Shown here: positions 1 through 4,823 of the stretch, piece by piece
How positions within the stretch are numbered: position 1 is the first letter of the stretch
Layout: every line of letters begins with the position of its first letter
Source: Wocania_A sp964021735
GTDB taxonomy: Bacteria; Bacteroidota; Bacteroidia; Flavobacteriales; Flavobacteriaceae
Length of the DNA stretch: 5,466 nucleotides
NCBI RefSeq assembly: GCF_964021735.1
Contig: NZ_CAXIBN010000198.1
Coordinates: 1 to 5,466, forward strand
Reading direction: 5' to 3'
Position numbers and translations under genes: made by a program
Notes under the pieces: model-generated
Databases searched by the model: none
Told to the model about the DNA's origin: nothing
What the model saw: the letters and a program-made list of their open reading frames with translations, nothing else

Positions 1-205
1 GAACGCCGTCAATCAAGGCTTTCCGGAGACATAAAGCTTGTACACCTTGTGTACCTAGGCTAATCTTACTATAAATTCAGATTATGCAGCTAAAGCGTAG
101 TTATTCTCGCCGTTTAAAATTTGGTCTAGCCTTTTACGTGTTTCAATGCCATTACACGACGTGCTTACCGTTCAATTAATCTCGCTGTCAAAACCAGTCG
201 ACCCC
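1..205 (-). ncRNA. ssrA: tmRNA (transfer-messenger RNA), 5' part
   Basis: Read on the minus strand, the sequence from 205 downwards begins GGGGTCGACTGGTTTTGACA, the 5' end typical of Bacteroidota tmRNA (GGGG half of the alanine-acceptor stem followed by the D-loop-like segment). The internal tag frame encodes GENNYALAA and a TAA stop. Beyond the tag, a helix GTACAC-AAG-GTGTAC (near 40-55) fits a tmRNA pseudoknot or helix. tmRNA acts with SmpB to rescue stalled ribosomes and adds a degradation tag to the unfinished protein. Bacteroidota tmRNAs are usually near 400 nt, so roughly the 3' half, including the T-arm and the acceptor 3' strand, lies left of the window. It is divergent from the oxidoreductase at 497. 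Identity is very secure; the exact 5' nucleotide is inferred from the GGGG. Confidence 0.96.
82..111 (-). other. tmRNA tag-peptide reading frame (GENNYALAA)
   Basis: The resume codon is GGC at 111-109, followed by GAG AAT AAC TAC GCT TTA GCT GCA and TAA (84-82), giving G-E-N-N-Y-A-L-A-A. The C-terminal ALAA is the degron recognised by ClpXP-type proteases. The same nine-residue tag is known from several Bacteroidota, so it is a useful phylum marker. The bases just upstream are not in an open frame with a start, as expected for an entry by trans-translation. Confidence 0.95.
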
Positions 206-218
206 ATTATTAATTTGT

Positions 219-259
219 CACTTCGAGTGATTTTTATTTAAAAATCGTATCGAGAAGTG
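219..259. repeat. Nested inverted repeat with TCGA-containing arms
   Basis: An inner perfect stem GATTTTTA (229-236) / TAAAAATC (239-246) is enclosed by outer arms CACTTCGA (219-226) and TCGAGAAGTG (250-259). The outer arms pair except for a two-base GA insertion. Sequences of the form ACTTCGAG...CGAGAAGT are frequent intergenic repeats in Flavobacteriaceae. It lies immediately upstream of ssrA, so it may overlap the ssrA promoter region or insulate the divergent genes. No exact TAnnTTTG box is visible upstream of ssrA. The role is unknown. Confidence 0.7.
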
Positions 260-268
260 GGCTCTACC

Positions 269-294
269 CACTTTTGCTTTTAATGGCAAAAGTG
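269..294. repeat. Perfect 9-bp inverted repeat (CACTTTTGC / GCAAAAGTG)
   Basis: Arms CACTTTTGC (269-277) and GCAAAAGTG (286-294) are perfectly complementary, with an 8-nt spacer. A T-run (314-323) lies about 20 bases downstream, which is too far for a classical terminator. The remainder of the spacer up to 496 holds a 10-nt T tract and A-rich DNA with no recognisable gene. A good AAAGGAG motif near 336 precedes only a four-codon frame (MPQS). No exact TAnnTTTG promoter was found for the gene at 497. Confidence 0.65.
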
Positions 295-496
295 CGTCAG
301 GGTTTTGGCAGTCGCTTTTTTTTTAGAAAAACAAAAAGGAGCTTTAACAAATGCCTCAATCCTAAACGCGGGAAGCAAAGGTATCAAAAAGTTTTAATAA
401 CTAAACAGATACAGTGTTTTATGTGCAAAATTTATACCAAGTTATTAGTTGTCAGTTTATAAAAATTTCATCAAATTAGCATAAACAAATTAAACA

Positions 497-1708
497 ATGA
501 GTATCAAGTTTGCTATTATAAAAGAACGTAAAAATCCACCAGACAGACGCGTTGTATTTTCACCAGAAAAACTAGCCGAAGCTAGATTACAATTTTCAGA
601 AGCAGAATTTGTTGTAGAATCTAGTGATATTCGCATATTTCCAGACGAAGCATACATAGCACAGGGTTTTAAAGTTACTAATGATGTATCAGACTGCGAT
701 GTGCTAATTGGAGTAAAAGAAGTGCCTATTGAAAACTTAATACCCAATAAAAAATACTTTTTCTTTTCGCATACCATAAAAAAACAACCCTACAATAGAA
801 AGTTGTTAAAAGCCATACTTGATAAAAATATAGAGCTATACGATCACGAAACTATAGTAAATCAAAAAGGGTTTAGGTTAATAGGTTTTGGTCGTTATGC
901 AGGTTTAGTAGGTGCTTATAATGGTTTTAGAGCTTTAGGTTTAAGAGATAATTTATTTAATTTACCAAAAGTAGAAACACTTGCCGATTTAGATGCTGTT
1001 AAAGCAGAATTAGATAAAATTAAGCTTCCAAATATTAAAATTCTACTTTCAGGAACAGGAAAAGTTGCCCATGGCGCCAAAGAAATTTTAGACCATTTAA
1101 AAATAAAACAAGTAAGCGATGCACTGTATTTAACATCAAAATTTACTGAACCTGTGTATTGTTTGGTTGATGTTATGGAATACAGTAGGCGTAAAGATGG
1201 TAAAGTAGGCAATAAGTGGGAGTTTTATAAAGACCCATTAGGTTACGAAAGTAATTTTATGTCCTATGCTAAAGAAACTGACTTTTTTATAGCAGGTCAT
1301 TTTTACGGTAACAATGCACCCTATTTATTTACCAGAGAAGATGCTAAACATCCCGATTTTAAAATTAATTTAGTAGCTGATATTTCTTGTGATATTGACG
1401 GTCCTGTAGCATCAACATTGCGTGCTTCAACAATTGCAAATCCGTTTTATGGTTACGATGCGCAAACCGAAAGCGAATTGGCTTTTAATGCACCAAATGC
1501 CATTACTGTTATGGCTGTCGATAATTTACCATGCGAACTCCCAAAAGATGCTAGTGAGGGTTTTGGTGATATGTTTTTAGAACATGTTATACCAGCCTTT
1601 TTTAATAAAGACGCTGATGGTATTTTACAACGTGCTAAAATTACCGAAAAAGGAAAGCTCACTAAACGCTTTGCTTATTTACAAGGTTATGTAGATGGTT
1701 TAGAATAA
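497..1708 (+). CDS. NAD(P)-dependent oxidoreductase, alanine dehydrogenase / lysine-ketoglutarate reductase (saccharopine-forming) type
   Basis: This 403-residue soluble protein has the two-domain layout of the AlaDH/PNT-N superfamily. The N-terminal substrate domain opens with KERKNPPDRRVVFSP (residues 9-23), followed by VLIGVKEVP (69-77) and SHTIKKQPYN (91-100). It is followed by GFGRYAGLVGAYNGFRALG (130-148). The nucleotide-binding Rossmann loop is LSGTGKVAHG (184-193). The segments DISCDIDGPVAST (295-307) and VDNLPCELPKDASEGFGDM (341-359) strongly recall the lysine-ketoglutarate reductase half of eukaryotic AASS and yeast Lys1. The likely reaction is NAD(P)H-dependent reductive condensation of lysine with 2-oxoglutarate or a related amino-acid dehydrogenation in the cytoplasm; the substrate is inferred from family resemblance. 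The ATG at 497 fits the family N-terminus and follows an A-rich leader without Shine-Dalgarno, as usual in Bacteroidota. It appears monocistronic. Shadow frames on the other strand are not genes. Confidence 0.9.
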   Translation: MSIKFAIIKERKNPPDRRVVFSPEKLAEARLQFSEAEFVVESSDIRIFPDEAYIAQGFKVTNDVSDCDVLIGVKEVPIENLIPNKKYFFFSHTIKKQPYNRKLLKAILDKNIELYDHETIVNQKGFRLIGFGRYAGLVGAYNGFRALGLRDNLFNLPKVETLADLDAVKAELDKIKLPNIKILLSGTGKVAHGAKEILDHLKIKQVSDALYLTSKFTEPVYCLVDVMEYSRRKDGKVGNKWEFYKDPLGYESNFMSYAKETDFFIAGHFYGNNAPYLFTREDAKHPDFKINLVADISCDIDGPVASTLRASTIANPFYGYDAQTESELAFNAPNAITVMAVDNLPCELPKDASEGFGDMFLEHVIPAFFNKDADGILQRAKITEKGKLTKRFAYLQGYVDGLE

Positions 1709-1764
1709 AAAAATATTGTAAATATATAATATTCAAATAAATACATTGTCTTTTAATATTAGTT

Positions 1765-1786
1765 AAGGAGGTAAGTGAACCTCTTT
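1765..1786 (+). terminator. Stem-loop downstream of the oxidoreductase (possible terminator)
   Basis: AAGGAGGT (1765-1772) pairs with ACCTCTTT (1779-1786) over 8 bp with one G-T wobble, around the loop AAGTGA. It lies 57 bases after the stop codon at 1706-1708 and has no clean T tract (TTTATTTATTTATT follows about 10 bases later). A 3'-end hairpin for the upstream transcript is the simplest reading. The 5' arm also happens to be a perfect match to the anti-Shine-Dalgarno sequence. Confidence 0.45.
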
Positions 1787-1791
1787 CGTAG

Positions 1792-2096
1792 TGCCTTTAT
1801 TTATTTATTACTATTCAAAATTTAACAACTGCAAACGATATAGCATATCCAAGTGGCGCAACACACGTAAGTTTAAGTTCAGTATTTTTAAAAGTTGATT
1901 TTGATACTACAGATAATTCAATTGAATACAGTCCAACTGTAAATATTCCGATTGATTCAACCTCTGCAACGCAAACACTAATGCGTGCAGGTTTACCAAC
2001 AGGTACAGGAAACGATATATTCGTTTTATTGGTTGTGTTCTTCAAGAGATTAACGGTGTTCAGTATCCGCTAAAAAATGGCACATATAACGTTTAA
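1792..2096 (+). pseudogene. C-terminal fragment of a decayed gene of unknown function, frameshifted
   Basis: From the TAG at 1789-1791 an open frame runs without any start codon into a convincing protein sequence: ANDIAYPSGATHVSLSS, then FLKVDFDTTDNSIEYSP, then AGLPTGTGNDIFVLLVVFF. It terminates at 2071-2073 after an unlikely tail. If one base is restored near 2041-2043, translation continues in the next frame as QEINGVQYPLKNGTYNV and stops at TAA 2094-2096. Codon use and composition stay protein-like across the shift, so this is the end of a formerly longer gene that lost its 5' part and suffered a one-base deletion (or a sequencing error). I do not recognise the family. The beta-rich, Ser/Thr-rich character hints at a structural or surface domain. 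A 26-bp palindrome 30 bases further may be its old terminator. Confidence 0.6.
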
Positions 2097-2125
2097 ATAT
2101 CGTAAAAGTAGCATAGTTTCATTCT

Positions 2126-2151
2126 AACCTTTGAAGCTAGCTTGAAAGGTT
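2126..2151 (+). terminator. 26-bp near-perfect palindrome, probable transcription terminator
   Basis: AACCTTT-G-AAGCT / AGCTT-G-AAAGGTT is symmetrical at 24 of 26 positions; the only exception is a G facing a G. It lies 30 bases after the last stop of the gene remnant and is followed by TAATCTAATTTTATT. A second, competing hairpin is possible, because AGGTTTAAT (2147-2155) can pair with ATTAAAACCT (2164-2173). Such hairpins without a strict T tract are common 3' ends in Flavobacteria. It could also act as a protein-binding palindrome. Confidence 0.55.
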
Positions 2152-2258
2152 TAATCTAATTTTATTAAAACCTGTCAACCTATTTTAGGACGACTCACTA
2201 TAATTTTTTTATTTTAATCTTATCTATTTAACGAGAGTAATAATTACACCTATCATTT

Positions 2259-2325
2259 AAACAAAGGTAATTTTTTAGTATATTTACCCTTGTTTGGATA
2301 ACACAAGTAATATTTACCCTTGTTT
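2259..2325 (+). promoter_or_regulatory. Triple-repeat operator and promoter region of fic
   Basis: The 16-mer ATATTTACCCTTGTTT occurs at 2280-2295 and again, identically, at 2310-2325, a spacing of 30 bp (about three helical turns). An inverted copy, AAACAAAGGTAA (2259-2270), differs from the reverse complement by one base and can pair with 2284-2295. Within each direct copy, TACCCTTG is one base from the Bacteroidota -7 element TAnnTTTG. For the second copy a TTTG at 2293-2296 sits 18 bases upstream, a sensible -33 spacing. That promoter would start transcription within a few bases of the fic ATG at 2329. Repeated sites overlapping the promoter suggest repression, perhaps by the Fic protein's own winged-helix domain; this is inference. 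Confidence 0.65.
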
Positions 2326-2328
2326 AAA

Positions 2329-3414
2329 ATGGCAAAATTTAATAGAAACATATCTTATAATAGCCTACCGCTATTACCACCTAAAACAACTTTAGAAACT
2401 ACTAAAGTGTTACGCAAGACTATTGATGCCAGTAGAGCATTAGCGCAACTTAATGGTATGCTTACCAATTTACCAAACCCAGCATTGTTTTTAGACACCA
2501 TTCATTTGCAAGAAGCTAAAGCAAGTTCTGAAATAGAAAATATAATAACTACTAATGACGATTTGTATAAATCTTTAGTAGCAGATAAAAAACTTGATAA
2601 CCCAGCTACAAAAGAAGTTATAAGTTATAAGGAAGCACTTTGGAATGGTTTACAAGAAATAGAAACACGTCCTTTTATAAGTACAAATTTATGTGTTGAA
2701 ATTGTACAAAGCATTAAAAAAAATACCGCAGGTATTAGAACAACACCAGGAACTGCTTTAAAAAATGCTAATGGCGAAACCATTTACACACCACCTACAG
2801 GTGAAGCTGTAATAAGAGAAAAGATGGCTAACCTTGAAACCTTTATAAATGGTGAAGATGCTGTAGACCCATTAATTAAAATGGCATTAATGCACTATCA
2901 ATTTGAAGCTATACACCCTTTTAGTGATGGTAATGGTAGAACAGGACGTATTTTGTTATTACTCTATTTAAAACTTGAAAAATTGTTAGATACACCTGCA
3001 ATTTATTTAAGTGAATATATCATTAAAAATAAGGCTGATTACTATAGAAAATTACGTGAAGTAACCGAAAATAAGGATTGGGAAGGCTGGATACTCTATA
3101 TGCTTGAAATGGTAGAATATACTGCAAACAAAGGACTACAACGTTTAAAAGATGTCACCGATTTAATGGAAATAATGACCAAAGAAATTAGAAATACCTT
3201 ACCCAAGGTATATACTAAAGAATTGGTTGAAATACTATTTAGATTACCATATACCAAAAGACAGTTTTTAATTGATGCCAAATTAGGCACACCAAAAACC
3301 GTGGGTAATTATTTAATGGAATTAGAAGAAGCTGGTTTTTTAATTTCTGAAAAGGTTGGTAAAGAAAAACTATATCTCAATCATAGGTTAATGGCTGTGT
3401 TAGAAGCATCCTAA
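2329..3414 (+). CDS. fic: Fic-domain protein AMP-transferase, class II, with C-terminal winged helix
   Basis: This 361-residue protein contains the Fic signature HPFSDGNGRTGR at residues 196-207, matching HxFx(D/E)GNGRxxR with all catalytic and phosphate-binding residues intact. Such enzymes transfer AMP from ATP to hydroxyl side chains of target proteins. The N-terminal region resembles Fic_N and holds the auto-inhibitory motif SSEIEN (residues 66-71, pattern S/TxxxEG/N), which makes it class II. The target-positioning flap is ETIYTPPTGE (150-159). The last 65 residues, with KRQFLIDAKLGTPKTVGNYL and a basic wing, look like a winged-helix domain. Length and layout match the Shewanella SoFic and Bacteroides BT2513 group. 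I chose ATG 2329; a TTG at 2320 would add MFK but lies inside the upstream repeat. No antitoxin gene is adjacent, as expected with an internal inhibitory helix. The target protein is unknown. Confidence 0.92.
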   Translation: MAKFNRNISYNSLPLLPPKTTLETTKVLRKTIDASRALAQLNGMLTNLPNPALFLDTIHLQEAKASSEIENIITTNDDLYKSLVADKKLDNPATKEVISYKEALWNGLQEIETRPFISTNLCVEIVQSIKKNTAGIRTTPGTALKNANGETIYTPPTGEAVIREKMANLETFINGEDAVDPLIKMALMHYQFEAIHPFSDGNGRTGRILLLLYLKLEKLLDTPAIYLSEYIIKNKADYYRKLREVTENKDWEGWILYMLEMVEYTANKGLQRLKDVTDLMEIMTKEIRNTLPKVYTKELVEILFRLPYTKRQFLIDAKLGTPKTVGNYLMELEEAGFLISEKVGKEKLYLNHRLMAVLEAS

Positions 3415-3435
3415 TTTACTTGGTTAACGAAATGA

Positions 3436-3486
3436 AACATCAACTAACAAATCTCAATCGCATAACAAAATAATGCTGTTGATGTT
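3436..3486. repeat. 9-bp inverted repeat after fic
   Basis: AACATCAAC (3436-3444) and GTTGATGTT (3478-3486) are perfect complements with a 33-nt spacer, which itself contains a small GCAT/ATGC pair. It starts 22 bases after the fic stop and could form the 3' stem-loop of its transcript. No T tract follows directly. Confidence 0.45.
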
Positions 3487-3560
3487 CAATGTGACCTTTT
3501 AAAAACAGTAAACACTTACACATTAAACAAACAAAGATTTGAGGTAAGGAATACTTGGAT

Positions 3561-3580
3561 ATTTCGACTGCGCTCAATAC
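3561..3580. repeat. TCGA-type dispersed intergenic repeat fragment
   Basis: ATTTCGACTGCGCTCAATAC matches, from memory, the half-unit of a dispersed intergenic repeat that is frequent in Bacteroidota genomes, usually written as TTTCGACTGCGCTCAAT or its complement. Only one half is present here, without a matching opposite arm nearby. Its presence argues against reading this stretch as coding. Confidence 0.5.
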
Positions 3581-3666
3581 AGGCTTTAACGATGATTTTG
3601 TGCAGTTGAATGAGATAACGTCATTTTGTTTGAAGTTCCAATGTGAGCGTGGGATAAGCGGATATT

Positions 3667-3759
3667 TTACATAATACCAGTTATAGCTACGAAAATATAA
3701 GAATACTGCGTTAGCAAACCCTTGAAAGGATTTTTGCTACTATAACTTGTATTATGTAA
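3667..3759. repeat. Long inverted repeat, 20-bp arms (19/20), 53-nt loop
   Basis: The left arm TTACATAATACCAGTTATAG (3667-3686) and right arm CTATAACTTGTATTATGTAA (3740-3759) pair at 19 of 20 positions. The 53-nt interior contains its own hairpin, in which GCAAA (3714-3718) pairs with TTTGC (3733-3737) and CCTT (3720-3723) pairs with AAGG (3726-3729). GCTAC occurs in the same orientation at the inner edge of both arms. No target-site duplication is seen outside the arms. A small non-autonomous element, a recombination site or a structured RNA are all possible. Confidence 0.7.
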
Positions 3760-3803
3760 CATAGCTTGGGTGAGTTTAGGGTTTTATGAGAAAATAATAA
3801 CAG

Positions 3804-3860
3804 AATAGCTTATTGCAGTTTGGTTTGATTTTATGAAAACCAAAGCTGTAATATGCTATT
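3804..3860. repeat. Long imperfect hairpin, 23/24-nt arms, 10-nt loop
   Basis: The left arm is 3804-3826 (AATAGCTTATTGCAG then TTTGGTTT) and the right arm is 3837-3860 (AAACCAAA, extra G, CTGTAATATGCTATT). They pair over 21 Watson-Crick positions with one G-T pair, one T-T mismatch and one bulged G (3845), around the loop GATTTTATGA. This is far beyond chance for a 57-bp segment and is not followed by a T tract on either strand, so an ordinary terminator is unlikely. Confidence 0.75.
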
Positions 3861-3962
3861 ACCTTAAAGACAAAAAAACGCTAAACTTGTTAGGTGAGCG
3901 GAACAACACAAAAGACAGAGGATTTTGAGGTACGAAAAAACTGGGTTTTGGGTTGTGGGGAC

Positions 3963-4328
3963 TTATAGAAACCTTAATAGAAATGGTACATCTACCTCAA
4001 CTGGTTCATCAGTATCAAATAAAATGTCAGCTAATGAAACCGCCAGCGATACATTTTCTTCTTTTTCTGGAATATCAATATGAGCTATATCTAATTCATA
4101 ATTTTGATTAATATAATCTATAATTCTATTTAAATCAGACTTCTCTATAATATCTAAACTATCAATGTATAATACTTGTTTTGGTATTAATGCAACTATA
4201 GATACCCTTACCTCATCATCATTATGAGGGTTATTAATATTCTTTAAAAGCATCCCCAAATTATCAATGTATCTTATAATTTTATTGTTGTCTAAATAGT
4301 TTGAAAAAGGATTAGTTGTTCTATCCAT
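3963..4328 (-). CDS. Small acidic protein of unknown function
   Basis: This 121-residue protein starts at ATG 4328 and stops at TAA 3965-3963. I do not recognise the family. It has no signal peptide or membrane segment. The centre VRVSIVALIPKQVLYIDS (residues 40-57) looks like two beta strands, followed by a helix (KSDLNRIIDYINQNY, 63-77) and an acidic stretch IDIPEKEEN (84-92). The C-terminus alternates hydrophobic and acidic residues (FDTDEPVEVDVPFLLRF). The mixed alpha/beta, strongly acidic composition resembles small immunity or anti-type proteins, but no partner gene is next to it, so that remains speculation. There is no Shine-Dalgarno sequence, in keeping with the phylum. It stands alone, convergent with fic across the hairpin-rich interval. 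Composition and length support a real gene. Confidence 0.65.
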   Translation of the reverse strand: MDRTTNPFSNYLDNNKIIRYIDNLGMLLKNINNPHNDDEVRVSIVALIPKQVLYIDSLDIIEKSDLNRIIDYINQNYELDIAHIDIPEKEENVSLAVSLADILFDTDEPVEVDVPFLLRFL

Positions 4329-4355
4329 AGGCAGTATTTAACTTATGTTTACTTA

Positions 4356-4514
4356 TCAAAAGTTAGTTTCTTAGTTCACCATTTTTATGAAAATAGTAAT
4401 CGTTCAGACAAATTATTTAAAATGATTGAAGCATTACATCATGCTTATAATAAACAGCCTAAAAGTGATTGAATTGTCAACGATATTGTCAACCAAAAAA
4501 ATAAAGCCCTGTAA
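4356..4514 (+). pseudogene. Remnant of a gene 3' end, interrupted by TGA
   Basis: The frame reads SKVSFLVHHFYENSNRSDK, then LFKMIEALHHAYNKQPKSD, and meets TGA at 4470-4472. Beyond the TGA the same frame continues IVNDIVNQKNKAL and stops at TAA 4512-4514, directly at an imperfect palindrome that looks like a terminator. The helical, basic sequence reads as the C-terminus of a real protein. A TGG-to-TGA change would explain the interruption. No start codon precedes the conserved-looking part (the only internal ATG, at 4422, would give 16 residues), and its 5' portion would overlap the oppositely directed gene ending upstream of 4328. Its neighbourhood (terminator, then a tRNA-end-like sequence) would suit the tail of an integrase, but I cannot recognise integrase motifs. 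Confidence 0.35.
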
Positions 4515-4531
4515 ATCAATTGATTACAAGG
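4508..4531 (+). terminator. Imperfect palindrome, terminator-like
   Basis: CCTGTAAATCAATTGATTACA (4508-4528) followed by AGG is a near-perfect palindrome around AATT, spoiled by one extra A in the left arm and an A in place of a pairing base in the right. ATTTT follows on the plus strand. It overlaps the last stop codon of the gene remnant, a common arrangement for 3' ends in Flavobacteria. Confidence 0.45.
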
Positions 4532-4537
4532 ATTTTC

Positions 4538-4550
4538 GCGGAGAAAGAGG
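4538..4550 (-). other. 13-nt tRNA 3'-end-like sequence, possible integration scar
   Basis: GCGGAGAAAGAGG on the plus strand is the complement of CCTCTTTCTCCGC, the usual final bases of Ser or Leu tRNAs in this phylum. The rest of a tRNA is absent: the expected GATTCGAACC continuation is replaced by AACTATCC. Tyrosine-recombinase elements often integrate at such 3' ends, so this could be a degenerate att core, lying beside a gene remnant and a terminator-like palindrome. A chance match cannot be excluded. Confidence 0.3.
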
Positions 4551-4583
4551 AACTATCCAAATTCTCAGTTTTGTTGATTTTTA

Positions 4584-4634
4584 GGGGCTTAAAAGCCATT
4601 TCAAATTTCACGTCCACCGAAATCGCCCCTTTTT
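4584..4634 (+). terminator. GGGGC...GCCCC-TTTTT structure, possible terminator
   Basis: GGGGC (4584-4588) can pair with GCCCC (4625-4629), immediately followed by TTTTT. Inside, ATTTC and GAAAT can extend the fold, and an alternative small hairpin GGCTT-AA-AAGCC (4586-4597) competes with the outer stem. The mix of a C-rich stem end and a T tract fits a plus-strand terminator, although the loop is long. The rest of 4635-4739 is AT-rich without a recognisable gene; it holds the perfect palindrome TTTGAATTCAAA (4672-4683). Confidence 0.35.
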
Positions 4635-4739
4635 AACAAAAGTTTAAGAGTTTTGAAGATTTTACACCATCTTTGAATTCAAATAGATATAGATGAGTGT
4701 AAATTCTATTTTATAAATACTTTTTACGTCTCTTTAATT

Positions 4740-4747
4740 CAAATATA
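4740..4747 (-). promoter_or_regulatory. Bacteroidota-type -7 box (TATATTTG), leftward
   Basis: On the minus strand 4747-4740 reads TATATTTG, an exact match to TAnnTTTG. A TTAG about 15 bases upstream is a weak -33 candidate and TTGG lies further up. It would start a leftward transcript near 4733 into a gene-poor stretch. The two TACCATTATA palindromes lie 35-90 bases upstream of it. An eight-base degenerate match occurs by chance fairly often in AT-rich DNA. Confidence 0.35.
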
Positions 4748-4780
4748 ACTTCGAGCCTACATATCTAACCTATCCAATAA

Positions 4781-4798
4781 TTACCATTATATTGGTAA
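4781..4798. promoter_or_regulatory. Operator-like palindrome 1 (TTACCA-N6-TGGTAA)
   Basis: TTACCATTATATTGGTAA is symmetrical at 16 of 18 positions and shares TACCATTATA with the palindrome at 4824-4837. The centres of the two are 41 bp apart, close to four helical turns, which is typical of paired sites for a dimeric regulator. The regulator and the gene controlled are not evident. Confidence 0.5.
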
Positions 4799-4823
4799 AT
4801 ATCACAGTTTTGTTCATAAAACT

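Larger units (their letters stand above)
3415..3962. other. Gene-free interval with hairpins and intergenic repeats
   Basis: No frame in this 548-bp stretch has a start codon plus convincing protein composition. It contains, in order, an inverted repeat shortly after fic (3436-3486), a TCGA-type intergenic repeat (3561-3580), two long hairpin-forming inverted repeats (3667-3759 and 3804-3860), and a G-rich tail (GGGTTTTGGGTTGTGGGG near 3942-3959) next to the convergent small gene. The density of secondary structure suggests recombination debris, a non-autonomous element, or a non-coding RNA locus. Confidence 0.6.

Noticed and set aside
274..462. Open frame of 62 codons upstream of the oxidoreductase
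   Set aside because: It starts inside an inverted repeat, crosses a T10 tract, has an implausible basic and aromatic composition and resembles no protein; judged a chance frame.
490..2045. Several minus-strand frames of 69-98 codons opposite the oxidoreductase and the gene remnant
   Set aside because: They are shadows of plus-strand coding sequence with no independent protein character or start signals.
2280..2325. CRISPR-like spacing of two direct repeats
   Set aside because: Only two 16-bp copies with a 14-bp gap directly before a gene; there are no further repeats or spacers and no cas genes.
2320..2328. Alternative TTG start of fic adding MFK
   Set aside because: The TTG is part of the 16-bp repeat that also occurs 30 bp upstream; ATG 2329 gives the natural N-terminus.
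3096..3290. Minus-strand frame of 64 codons inside fic
   Set aside because: Antisense shadow of the winged-helix coding region.
3544..3668. Open 40-codon stretch without a start after fic
   Set aside because: It contains the dispersed TCGA-type repeat and no start codon; length is within chance expectation.
3579..3715. Integron attC site suggested by GCGTTAGC (3708-3715)
   Set aside because: No matching RYYYAAC partner in a suitable position and the DNA between is not a foldable imperfect hairpin; the long hairpins nearby do not end in attC core sites.
4441..4584. Plus-strand 47-codon frame beginning at ATG 4441
   Set aside because: It runs through the terminator-like palindrome and the tRNA-end-like sequence in a different frame from the better-supported gene remnant; probably fortuitous.
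4516..4599. Minus-strand 27-codon frame MAFKPLKINKTENLD...
   Set aside because: Protein-like to the eye, but very short, overlapping terminator-like structures, and without a ribosome site or recognised family.
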